Shown: piece after piece, positions 24,286 to 31,740 of the stretch | How the letters are laid out: each line of letters opens with the position of its first letter | Numbering within the stretch: position 1 is the stretch's first letter | From: an uncultured Oscillospiraceae bacterium | GTDB taxonomy: Bacteria; Bacillota; Clostridia; Oscillospirales; Ruminococcaceae | Assembly: GCA_934481355.1 (NCBI GenBank) | Contig: CAKSPH010000027.1 | Location: 1 to 36,923 of the forward strand | Direction of reading: 5' to 3' | Length of the DNA stretch: 36,923 nt | Notes under the pieces: generated by a model | The model's input: the letters and a program-made list of their open reading frames with translations, nothing else | Told to the model about the DNA's origin: nothing | Databases searched by the model: none | Program-made: the position numbers and the translations under genes

Positions 24286-24888
24286 TTATCCAACTGAATC
24301 AAGCAGCTTTTCGAGGTCGGTATCCGGTAACATAGAGTATGTGTTGAGAAGCTGTGTAATTTCATAAAGGGAGCGAAGGCTGTAAATTGAACCCTTGCCT
24401 GCGTCAGCCTCGCTCTTTATATATGAGCCGTATATGATCTCTTGCACATGGCAGCCGTTGCTTTCCGCGACGCAGAGGGACTGGAATATCGAGATCGCCT
24501 GCACTTTCGAACCGAATGTAAGGTCGATGTACAGTTCCGCACCTTTTTTGTAGCTTCTTGAAATATCCTTGAAAAATGCGATGTGTTTCGCTGTTGTTTC
24601 TTTCAGCTCAACACGAATCGGCTCTTCAACGGTGAATTTAACGTTGTGTTTTGCTTCCAGAGCGGTCAGCTCGGCAATAAACGCATTCAGATTTGCTTCT
24701 GATGTGCTGGAGTTGGTAACGACCGGTGTCACGATAAGCTCATCGTCAGGCTGTATGTCGCCGTTGGCTATCATGGAGATTGCGGGAAAGCAGGAATGTA
24801 CGATCATTTTAGCGGGATCGTCAGGGTAAAAATAATCAACCTTTGTGAGGTCGGATCTGATTGCGATTGAGCAAAGAAATTGTTTCAT
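24286..24888 (-). CDS. CARF-domain protein, TM1812-like
   Basis: 200 aa. The pattern matches TM1812/Csx-type CARF proteins: an N-terminal strand (MKQFLCSIAIRS), PDDELIVTPVVTNSS in the place of the strand-2 nucleotide loop, a polar middle, then YIDLTFGSK (D122, T124, G126) in the place of the family's F/YDxTHGxR motif, followed by a helix and IIYGSY in the place of xYYGAY, then a C-terminal helix. In the known family CARF domains bind cyclic oligoadenylates made by type III CRISPR polymerases. No cas gene or CRISPR array is visible in this window. No effector domain is fused; it may be a sensor that acts through neighbours. It leads the operon, with a consensus promoter and strong ribosome site (CGGAGGAG). 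The assignment is by motif and fold order only. Confidence 0.62.
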   Translation of the reverse strand: MKQFLCSIAIRSDLTKVDYFYPDDPAKMIVHSCFPAISMIANGDIQPDDELIVTPVVTNSSTSEANLNAFIAELTALEAKHNVKFTVEEPIRVELKETTAKHIAFFKDISRSYKKGAELYIDLTFGSKVQAISIFQSLCVAESNGCHVQEIIYGSYIKSEADAGKGSIYSLRSLYEITQLLNTYSMLPDTDLEKLLDSVG

Positions 24889-24914
24889 AATACTCCTCCG
24901 AGAAATGAGAAATT

Positions 24915-24934
24915 TGATATATATTAGTATATCA
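24915..24934. promoter_or_regulatory. Palindrome over the CARF operon -10 box
   Basis: TGATATA (24915-24921) and TATATCA (24928-24934) are perfect inverted arms around six bases, covering the -10 box. A repressor operator, possibly for autoregulation. Confidence 0.5.
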
Positions 24935-24954
24935 TGTTAGGAATGAACTGTCAA
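24926..24954 (-). promoter_or_regulatory. Consensus SigA promoter of the CARF/Sel1-HEPN operon
   Basis: On the minus strand TTGACA (complement of 24949-24954) and TATACT (complement of 24926-24931) are 17 bp apart, about 40 bp before the start codon. It is unlike the repeat-type promoters of the other cargo units. Confidence 0.85.
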
Positions 24955-25061
24955 TAAAAAAATAAACGGAAGTGCTTATCATCTGAACCGCGTCCGTGCG
25001 GCCGCATATTCAAAATCCCGCTTTGTGCAGGAATGTTGAAATCATCAATAAACCGGTAAAA

Positions 25062-25081
25062 GGCTCGGCTTTCGCCGAGCC
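25062..25081 (-). terminator. Terminator after the second amidase
   Basis: GGCTCGGC and GCCGAGCC form a perfect 8-bp stem around a TTTC/GAAA loop, followed on the minus strand by TTTTACC. The other bases of 24955-25097 hold no gene. Confidence 0.85.
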
Positions 25082-25097
25082 TCAGACCGTCGAATCA

Positions 25098-25925
25098 TCA
25101 GAAGAGCGAAGACGTGTGCAGTACCCCGCTGATAATTCCTGTGGACACACTTACTCTGTCGCGGCTTATGGTATTGCCACTCGCGTAAATAGTCCCGTTT
25201 GAAATCGCCATGACGAACATCACATGGTTGCCGTTGTTTGTAACGATTACGTCACCCGGCTTTACGTTGCTTACGCTGGGTCTGCCGGAGGTGTAAGCGA
25301 CCCCCTTGGCGCGCATATAATCCAAAAAGCCGTCTACGTTGATGAAAGCGTATGTTCCATTTTTGAAACTGCTGCTGGTTGGGAAGCCTGCGGCTAAGAA
25401 AATCTGACTGACGAAGTTCTGACAGTTCATACCCTCGTAGTAGTTGTAGTCGTAGTTTCGATCGCACCAGTAAGCAAGCGCGTAGTTGTATGCGCGCGAG
25501 AAGTCGAGACTTTCCGTACTGTCTGGCGCTATCACGGAGTTGATAATATCTGACATTTTCTGGCAGCATTCATCTCCGAAGCAGCCGTCTACTGTTAGGT
25601 AATATTTGCGCTGGAATTTCTTGCAAACGCTGCGGCTGTCGGCACCGTAGATGCCATCAACATCAAGGCTGTAGCCAAGCCATCTCATCAGCCTCTGATA
25701 AGCCTTAACCACCGATTTGGTGTTGTATTTGCGGTAGTAGGAAAGGTAATATGGATGTGCATTGACCGTGGCAAGATCGTTGCGGGCGTCGGTAACGGAG
25801 TATATCGACGCTGCGCTTGCGCTCACAGTGAGCGAAACTGGCAGATCGTTGGTCGTGGGAATAGAAGCTGTTCCGATCGTAAGTACAGCTGCCAGTGCGA
25901 CGATGTTTCTGATAAAGTTTTTCAT
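25098..25925 (-). CDS. Secreted cysteine amidase (Amidase_6/CHAP-like) with peptidoglycan-binding domain
   Basis: 275 aa. Signal peptide at 1-~38 (NIVALAAVLTIGTAS...SASAAS). A peptidoglycan-binding-like domain (about 65-125; VVKAYQRLMRWLGYSLDVDGIYGADSRSVCKKFQ) precedes the catalytic part: C168 in MNCQNFVSQ matches the Amidase_6 DCTNFVSQ signature, and H234 in GNHVMFVMA would be the base. VKPGDVIVTNNG is typical of the CHAP/NlpC superfamily. Expected to cut wall peptidoglycan outside the membrane. Strong AGGAGG site. Seven ~80-bp promoter-like repeats lie upstream, a number without parallel at other genes here. Confidence 0.85.
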   Translation of the reverse strand: MKNFIRNIVALAAVLTIGTASIPTTNDLPVSLTVSASAASIYSVTDARNDLATVNAHPYYLSYYRKYNTKSVVKAYQRLMRWLGYSLDVDGIYGADSRSVCKKFQRKYYLTVDGCFGDECCQKMSDIINSVIAPDSTESLDFSRAYNYALAYWCDRNYDYNYYEGMNCQNFVSQIFLAAGFPTSSSFKNGTYAFINVDGFLDYMRAKGVAYTSGRPSVSNVKPGDVIVTNNGNHVMFVMAISNGTIYASGNTISRDRVSVSTGIISGVLHTSSLF

Positions 25926-25977
25926 GGGTTTTTCCTCCTGTGAATTGTTGACTTCGGCGTTATTGCCTTTTTACTTT

Positions 25978-26488
25978 CTTATAGATGGGTCGGGAAGTTG
26001 CTGCGACATCATTTCAATATTTTTTTGAAATCTGTTCGCTTGTGCCTTACACTCACTTATAGGGGAGCGTTCGCAGGCTCGCGACATTATTTTCAAAAAT
26101 TCTTTTGGAATTCTGTTCGCTTTCGCCTTACACTCACTTATAGTGAAGCTTTCGTAGGCTCGCGACATCATTTCAATATTTTTTTGAAATTTTGTTCGCT
26201 TGTGCCTTACACTCACTTAATAGGGGAGTGTTCGTAGACTTGCGACATTTTTTCAAAAAATCTTTTGAAATTCTGTTCACTTGTGCCTTACACTCACTTA
26301 ATAGGGGAGCGTTCATAGACTTGCGAAATTATTTTCAAAAAATCTTTTGAAATTCTGTTCGCTTGTGTCTTTCACTCTCTTATAGGGGAGCATTCGCAGG
26401 CTTGCAACATCTTTTCAAAAAATTCTTTTGAAAAGATGTTTGCTTTCGTCTTACATTCTCTTATAGGGGAGCTTTCGTAGGCTTGCGA
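25978..26488 (-). repeat. Array 2: seven ~80-bp promoter-like tandem repeats upstream of the second amidase
   Basis: Read on the minus strand, TCGCAA-like boxes lie at the complement of 26001-26006, 26079-26084, 26160-26165, 26240-26245, 26321-26326, 26402-26407 and 26483-26488, spaced 78-81 bp. In every unit a TATAAG or TATTAA box ends 17 bp downstream. A conserved GTGTAAGGCACAAGCGAACA follows, then TTTCAA/TTGAAA palindromic DNA. Sequence between units is conserved, not unique, so this is not a CRISPR array. Unit length near 81 bp leaves an open frame (25971-26216) that looks repetitive but has no ribosome site. Confidence 0.85.
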
Positions 26489-26581
26489 CATATTTTATAA
26501 AAAATGTGACGCAACTTATTTTTTATTCTGTAAGTAACCTACAAAAAAGCAAACGGCAGAGGGCTGTCACAACAGGTTTAC

Positions 26582-26602
26582 TTGGTCTTTATTTGGTCTT
26601 TA
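26582..26602 (+). repeat. Right-end direct repeat (candidate integrase arm site)
   Basis: Matches 10733-10753 at 20 of 21 bases: two TTGGTCTTTA halves in tandem. A shorter shared block, AAATCGCATT, also stands at 10691-10700 and 26657-26666. Confidence 0.5.
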
Positions 26603-26718
26603 ATGTTACAACAGCTTACCAAAAGCCGAGCAACAGAACCGAAAAGTAAGCGCTGAAAATCGCATTGTTATGCGGAGCATGGCAGGCTGCGCAAAAGTGC
26701 TAGAACCGCTATCCAAAA

Positions 26719-26732
26719 CTCCAAGAGATAAT
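26719..26732 (+). other. attR core
   Basis: CTCCAAGAGATAAT, identical to the end of rpsI at 10665-10678. DNA to the right should be the original sequence downstream of rpsI. Confidence 0.75.
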
Positions 26733-26803
26733 CTCAGCCCTCACAAACGGCTTTACGAAGCGGCTTGTGGCGGTTCGGACCATTATCGGACTCTATATGT
26801 TAC

Positions 26804-26838
26804 AAACCCTCCCTGCAAAAAGCAGGGAGGGTTTTTGC
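26804..26838 (+). terminator. Orphan terminator, probably the original rpsI terminator
   Basis: AAACCCTCCCTGC (26804-26816) and GCAGGGAGGGTTT (26822-26834) form a perfect 13-bp stem with an AAAAA loop, followed by more T. No plus-strand gene ends nearby; it lies 72 bp outside attR. Confidence 0.85.
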
Positions 26839-27199
26839 GTATATCCGAAGCTGCGCCAGAGTGAACGCAGTTCATGCATATTCCATAATATAACTGGGAA
26901 CTCCGATGCCGGGAGAAACAAAATTTACAGTTTGGATTTGCCTTGACGCGGACGCTGCAAGCTGTCATTATCATTGAAAACCGGGAATTTTACGCTGCCT
27001 TTTATGTGACGGAAGCGTGAAAGTAATTAAATCCATGATAGATTTTCCCTGATGTCGCTGATGTTCATTGAATTTAAAAAATAACAACTATCCGGATAAA
27101 CAGGCGTTTGTTTTACGATGAGTTGTGTAAATATATACTATTTTATCATGGAAAACCTGTCTGTTTTCACAAAAGTTTCACAAACTGCACGCGAATCTT
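26839..27199. other. Intergenic DNA without recognised features
   Basis: 360 bp of mixed composition upstream of the Tad promoter. I see no gene, repeat or hairpin worth naming. Confidence 0.5.
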
Positions 27200-27228
27200 T
27201 TGACATTGATTTTGCATTGTATTATAAT
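27200..27228 (+). promoter_or_regulatory. Consensus SigA promoter of the tad genes
   Basis: TTGACA (27200-27205) and TATAAT (27223-27228) are 17 bp apart. A leader of about 100 nt precedes the ATG at 27334. Confidence 0.88.
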
Positions 27229-27333
27229 TTGCATATAGGTGCACGTCTAACCTTTGCGAAATTAAACGATATCCGTTGAAATCGGGCGCGTGCCGCAGAT
27301 TTTCCAGTCAGAATGAAATAGCGAGGAGATCGT

Positions 27334-28383
27334 ATGACGATTATTAATGTGCTTCTGGTTACTAACGATGTGGAATACAGCCACCGCCTTCGCAGATATA
27401 TCACAGAAAACCACGGAGATGTCAAGCTTACTATCCTTGACAGCGTTTCCGGGCTTGGCAGCGTTATGGGCGCGTCCTCGTACAGCGTCATGCTCATCGG
27501 CGAGGAGTTTCAGGAGCTTAAGTTCGACCTCCCCGCGGGAATGAACTGCGGATGGCTCTGCTCACGGGATATCGGCGGCAATATCGGAGGATTCAGGCGC
27601 TTCTGCAAATATCGCAGCGGCGAGACCCTCTATAACATGATCCTTGAGCTGTACTCCGATGTCTCCGCGGATACCGGTACTCCTGTTTACGCTTTCACCG
27701 CCTCTAACGGCGGCGCGGGGGCGACTCTCGTTTCCGCTTCCTTTGCGGTGAGGCTTGCTTCCGGCGGTGCTAAGGTGCTCTATTTCAGCTTCGACAGGTA
27801 TTCCATGCCATCGCTCATTTTCGACGGGGATTCCCATTCCGGCATGAGCGACTTTATTTTTGCGGTGCTCGCCTCCGAAAAGCGCGACACCAATCTCAGC
27901 GTAAAGGCGGCGTCTATCCTTTCCAGGGATTCCTCCGGCGTGAAATATATGCAGGGCTGTAAGTCCGCAGTGGATATGGACGAGCTTGACCCCGCCCGGC
28001 TTGCGAAGGCTTTCGCGGCAGTGCAGAGCTCGGATGAGTACGGCGCGGTGGTGCTGGATATCCCGCTTTCTGACGCGGCGGCATGGGAGGCGGTCCAGAA
28101 GTACATAACCCGCCTGTTCATCGTGACGGGCGCAAACGCGGCGGCGCAGCAGAAACTCGCGCGGGTATCCGAGGCGCTTCGCATAAACGACGCGAGAAGG
28201 CAGACCGACCTTTACGGCAGGTGCAGCGTTATCATCAACAAGGACGGCCAGCGCCGGGAAATGACCGGCACAACTGATTCCGGAATGCCGATAATCGGCG
28301 CCGTCCCGAGATATAAGGACGACAACATAAGGGCGGTGGTAAACGCCATCAGCCGCCTTAATATGTGGAACGACTGCATTTGA
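27334..28383 (+). CDS. CpaE/TadZ-like pilus-assembly ATPase (ParA/MinD superfamily)
   Basis: 349 aa. Residues 1-~110 form a receiver-like alpha/beta domain (INVLLVTNDVEYSHRLRRYI), as in CpaE/TadZ. The MinD/ParA-like ATPase domain begins at AFTASNGGAGATLVSASFAVRLA (about 127), a deviant P-loop lacking the signature lysine of true Walker A. VVLDIPL is the Walker B-like strand and RLFIVT a later strand. CpaE/TadZ place the Tad (Flp) pilus machinery at the pole. The GAGGAG site precedes the start. It is followed 13 bp later by cpaF, the usual Tad order, so the two are an operon. Confidence 0.85.
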   Translation: MTIINVLLVTNDVEYSHRLRRYITENHGDVKLTILDSVSGLGSVMGASSYSVMLIGEEFQELKFDLPAGMNCGWLCSRDIGGNIGGFRRFCKYRSGETLYNMILELYSDVSADTGTPVYAFTASNGGAGATLVSASFAVRLASGGAKVLYFSFDRYSMPSLIFDGDSHSGMSDFIFAVLASEKRDTNLSVKAASILSRDSSGVKYMQGCKSAVDMDELDPARLAKAFAAVQSSDEYGAVVLDIPLSDAAAWEAVQKYITRLFIVTGANAAAQQKLARVSEALRINDARRQTDLYGRCSVIINKDGQRREMTGTTDSGMPIIGAVPRYKDDNIRAVVNAISRLNMWNDCI

Positions 28384-28396
28384 CGGGGAGTAGCCA

Positions 28397-29041
28397 ATGA
28401 CAAAGGAAGAGTTTATCGCGTCGGTAAAGGCGGAAATATTACAGGCGGCAAGATACAGCGATATGTCTGACGACGACCTGCACGAGATGATAGAACAGAC
28501 CGTTGCGGCGCGCTCGGGAAGCCTGTACCTCAGCATATCCGAGACCGTCGCGGTCATCGAAGAGGTGTTCAGCGCCATCAGGGGACTGGGCGTGCTTGAC
28601 GAGATACTCAGCGACGAGCAGATAACCGAGGTCATGATAAACGGACCGGACGACATATTCATAGAGAAGAGCGGCAGGCTGATGAAGCTGGACCGCACCT
28701 TTGAGAGCCGCGAGAGACTGGAGGACATCGTACAGCGTATCGTGGGAACCGCAGGACGCGAGGTAAACCAGTCCAACCCTATCGTGGATACGCGCCTGAT
28801 GGACGGTTCGCGAGTCAACGTCGTAATGCCGCCGATAGCGCTGAACGGCCCTATAATCACGATAAGAAAGTTCTCCAAGGAGCCGATGACCTTTGAAAAG
28901 CTGATAAAATACGGCTCGGTCACGCCGCAGATACGCGACCTGCTGAAGGAGCTCGTAGAAGCGAAATACAACATCTTCATAAGCGGAGGAACCGGTTCGG
29001 GTAAACCTCAAGGATATGGTCAGAAAGGCTGTTGTGGGTAA
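28397..29041 (+). pseudogene. Truncated CpaF/TadA-type secretion ATPase, cut at Walker A
   Basis: The first ~203 residues are normal CpaF: the N-terminal helical domain, then GLGVLDEILSDEQITEVMINGPDDIFIE, RMVGTAGREVNQSNPIVDTRLMDGSRVN-like and RKFSKEPMTFEKLIKYGS. The P-loop reads GGTGSGK (codons to about 29005) but the next residue is Pro in place of Thr, and PQGYGQKGCCG plus stop follows. That tail is out of frame with the downstream surface protein. The missing half contains Walker B and the His box, so ATP-driven pilus assembly should be lost. The expected tadB, tadC and pilin genes are absent too. The junction is within about 29001-29006. This is a deletion scar, or an assembly join. Confidence 0.9.
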
Positions 29042-31661
29042 TTTCAGCTCGTCTGCCGAGGCCGCTGACGCCGAGGATGTCAAAGATACGCTTCTGTCTG
29101 ATAATTACAGGAACGGTTATAAGGCGGTATACAAGGACGGAGTTGATTTCACGCTGTTCCTTGATCCGTCGGCAGTGCCCGACCTTGTTACCGGGGATCC
29201 TGATGAGTATGTTATCCATATTAATCTGAAGCTTACCGGCAGAAACAGCTCCGAAGCGGGCGGCGGATCCGGCGAGCCCGATGAGCCCGACGACACCATT
29301 TCACCGCCAAACCTTTCCAACGCTTACTTCTCCCTTGATATGGTGAAGGACGAAAACGGAAACGTTATCCCCGGCGAAAATCTGGCGAGCGCCGAGCTGT
29401 TCAACAGGGAGTATGGCGAACTTCCGTTCATGGGCTTCGATTACAGCCTTGATTCCATCAACAAGTATCATTATCAGACGATGCTCCTGCTTGACAACGG
29501 AGATACGCCCATCGACATGACCAAGCTCAGACTCGTCGTTTCTTCCACAGACGGTGAGAATGTATACGCTTCCGTAGGCGGAAAGCGCGTAGAACTTGAC
29601 AAGGAAACCCAGGATATGTCCAATGGTCCGGTGCAGTACACCGTTACTGCGGGCAGGGGACAGGGCAACTACAACGTTGACGTTGTAAAGAGCGTAAAGG
29701 GCGGCGCGAAGCTGTTCGTGAACGGCCCCGCCGAGCGGAATATCTTCCTGAACGGCTATTACTGCGACACCGATATCAACGGCAGATACTACCATGATAT
29801 CCTTGTGGCGAACATCGGCGATATGGACCTCACCGGACTTAACGTCGAGTGGTCCGAGGCTCCGAGCAATGTAAAGCTGGACGGCTACTGGGTAGTAGGC
29901 GGCGAGAACAACAATGTGCTCTCCGCATTCAATCTGAATAACAAGGACTGCGTGGGCAACCTTGCAAAGATCCGTATAGTTCAGGACGGCGACGGCGAGA
30001 TCGCGGGAACGCTCAAGATATCCGCTGACAGTCAGGAGCCGCAGTATGTAAAGCTCATCGGTCATGCCGGCGACCCCAAGATCATCACGGATTCCACAAT
30101 GACTGACGGCGTAAAGTTCGTCCCCTATTACTCAGTCGTTGCGACTGATAATATCTACGAATGGAACAATGTCACATTTGACATCACGGACGGTTTCCTT
30201 CCGGATGGCCTTGAGCTCAACTTCATGAACGGACAGATCACCGGCGTTCCTCAGGAAACCGGTAAGTTTGAGTTTACAGTAGAGGCGATTAACAGCGTTC
30301 CTGAGTTCATGAGCTCCAGCAGGAATTTCACCATCGAGATACTGGACAACACCAACGACAACGTTTACAACGCAAGCGATACGAACTATGAGATAAAGCA
30401 GGCGTTAGGTGCCGAGAGCATTCCTGGAAGTCATGACTTCATACTGAAAAACATCAGCACGGATCAGACTTTTGTTTCCGAGGGCGTATACGGCGACTTC
30501 ATCGCGCTCTGGCTCAACGGTGAGAAGCTTTCTCCCGGTCTTGACTACACTTCTGAATCCGGAAGCACCAAGATAGTTATTAAGAGCCAGACATTCAGCG
30601 GCATCAAGGAAAAAACCACAAACACCCTTGCGGCTGAATTCCGTGTAGGCGGAGATGTCAATAACGAGCTTAAGCGTACAGCGCAGAACTTCAAGATAGA
30701 CCTTTCCAGCAATAACGGAGGAAGCTCCGGCGGTAATTCCGGCGGTAATTCCGGCGGAAGCAGCTCCGGCGGAAGCAGCGGAGGAAGCTCCGGCGGAAGC
30801 CATGGAGGAAGCTCCGGCGGACATTCCGGCGGAAGCTCCAACACCGGCACAACACCTTCCACCACAACACCTTCCGCTCCGGCAGCTGATCAGGCTGTGA
30901 CCAACGTTATCGGACTCATAAAGGCTATCCCGGGCACAGTCACCATCAATGACAAGGCTGCTGTCGAGGCGGCAAGAAAGGCTTACGACGCCCTGACGGA
31001 ACCCCAGAAGCAGGAGGTTGCAAACATCTTCATTCTTGTAAGCGCTGAAAAGGCGTTAAAGGATCTTGAGGACGCAGTTCCCGGGGAACCCGCGCAGCCT
31101 GAGAAGCCCGCGACCTCCGAGCCCTCCGGCGAGGAGAACTCGTATACAGAGGAGCTCGTCACAGCAGAAGAGGATCCCTCCGGGAACACTGAGGAGCCTG
31201 CGCTCATCAGCGGAGCCGATATCACATTCGTATTCGTTGACGCGGATGGAAACGCGCTTTCCGGATATGACGCAGAGCTGCATTCAGTTGTACGCACAGG
31301 CACCACCGGGGAATCCGGCGCACTGAGATTCAGGGACGTGGAGTTCGGCGAGCATAAGCTTACCATTATCGACCCGGCAACAGGCGCGGCAGTGGAAAAG
31401 ACTTTCGTGCTGAGCGAAGCAAAGTCCGCGTTTGTCAGCGAGGACGAGGTAGGCGCGTCTGACGGCGGCGCAGTGACCGTTGAGGTAACATTTGACGGAA
31501 GCTCCCTGTCGTTCACGGGCGCAGGCGCAGTACAGACAGAGGACAGCGTTCCCGACAGCGACAAGGGCAACCCGGACACCGGCGTGGCTCTCCCGCTTGC
31601 AGGAGTATGCCTCTCCAGCGCAGCGCTGATAGCAATACTTATCCCCAAGAAGAGAAAGTGA
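29004..31661 (+). CDS. 5'-truncated surface protein with NPDTG sorting signal
   Basis: The homologous frame begins at the junction (NLKDMVRKAVVGNF...); the first ATG is at 29016, without a ribosome site. There is no signal peptide, so the start of the gene is missing. Order: an incomplete N-terminal beta domain; several beta-sandwich modules; a He_PIG-like Ig module (LPDGLELNFMNGQITGVPQ, about 395-435); a Gly/Ser/His-rich linker (about 565-610); a helical repeat module (VEAARKAYDALTEPQKQEV, about 635-690); a SpaA/prealbumin-like domain (ADITFVFVDADGNALSGY); and a sorting end, NPDTG, a hydrophobic segment and KKRK. Sortase would fix such a protein to the wall. Without signal peptide this form is probably not exported. 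It belonged to another locus before the join. Confidence 0.85.
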   Translation, partial: NLKDMVRKAVVGNFSSSAEAADAEDVKDTLLSDNYRNGYKAVYKDGVDFTLFLDPSAVPDLVTGDPDEYVIHINLKLTGRNSSEAGGGSGEPDEPDDTISPPNLSNAYFSLDMVKDENGNVIPGENLASAELFNREYGELPFMGFDYSLDSINKYHYQTMLLLDNGDTPIDMTKLRLVVSSTDGENVYASVGGKRVELDKETQDMSNGPVQYTVTAGRGQGNYNVDVVKSVKGGAKLFVNGPAERNIFLNGYYCDTDINGRYYHDILVANIGDMDLTGLNVEWSEAPSNVKLDGYWVVGGENNNVLSAFNLNNKDCVGNLAKIRIVQDGDGEIAGTLKISADSQEPQYVKLIGHAGDPKIITDSTMTDGVKFVPYYSVVATDNIYEWNNVTFDITDGFLPDGLELNFMNGQITGVPQETGKFEFTVEAINSVPEFMSSSRNFTIEILDNTNDNVYNASDTNYEIKQALGAESIPGSHDFILKNISTDQTFVSEGVYGDFIALWLNGEKLSPGLDYTSESGSTKIVIKSQTFSGIKEKTTNTLAAEFRVGGDVNNELKRTAQNFKIDLSSNNGGSSGGNSGGNSGGSSSGGSSGGSSGGSHGGSSGGHSGGSSNTGTTPSTTTPSAPAADQAVTNVIGLIKAIPGTVTINDKAAVEAARKAYDALTEPQKQEVANIFILVSAEKALKDLEDAVPGEPAQPEKPATSEPSGEENSYTEELVTAEEDPSGNTEEPALISGADITFVFVDADGNALSGYDAELHSVVRTGTTGESGALRFRDVEFGEHKLTIIDPATGAAVEKTFVLSEAKSAFVSEDEVGASDGGAVTVEVTFDGSSLSFTGAGAVQTEDSVPDSDKGNPDTGVALPLAGVCLSSAALIAILIPKKRK

Positions 31662-31704
31662 TATCGCGGGCGGCTGAGCAAGCCCCCTGAATAGCACTGA
31701 CCGA

Positions 31705-31735
31705 GCCGCAGAGCACCAGCCCTGCGGCTTTTCTG
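31705..31735 (+). terminator. Terminator after the surface protein
   Basis: GCCGCAG (31705-31711) pairs with CTGCGGC (31722-31728), followed by TTTTCT. Confidence 0.75.
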
Positions 31736-31740
31736 CGCCC

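Larger units (their letters stand above)
10665..26732. mobile_element. ~16 kb integrative mobilizable element (IME) inserted at the 3' end of rpsI
   Basis: The 14-bp direct repeat CTCCAAGAGATAAT stands at 10665-10678 (rpsI end) and 26719-26732. A tyrosine integrase sits just inside the left repeat, followed by MOBV relaxase, candidate oriT, DUF6017-type protein and excisionase-like gene. Outside the right repeat is an orphan strong terminator that looks like the original rpsI terminator. No type IV secretion genes are present, so transfer would need a helper. Ribosomal-protein gene 3' ends are known integration targets in Firmicutes. From about 15.3 kb to the right end the DNA is markedly more AT-rich than the backbone. 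Confidence 0.85.

Noticed and set aside
25971..26216. 81-aa repetitive protein on the minus strand in the repeat array
   Set aside because: No ribosome site; the frame stays open only because units are 78-81 bp long, and other units break it.
25978..26488. CRISPR array
   Set aside because: The whole ~80-bp unit is conserved; there are no short identical repeats with unique spacers, and no cas genes.
27562..28980. 472-codon minus-strand ORF opposite cpaE/cpaF
   Set aside because: Shadow; the plus frames have the CpaE and CpaF motifs.
28397..29041. Simple frameshift sequencing error in cpaF
   Set aside because: No CpaF-like residues (Walker B, His box) appear in any frame after 29006; the following sequence is a different protein.
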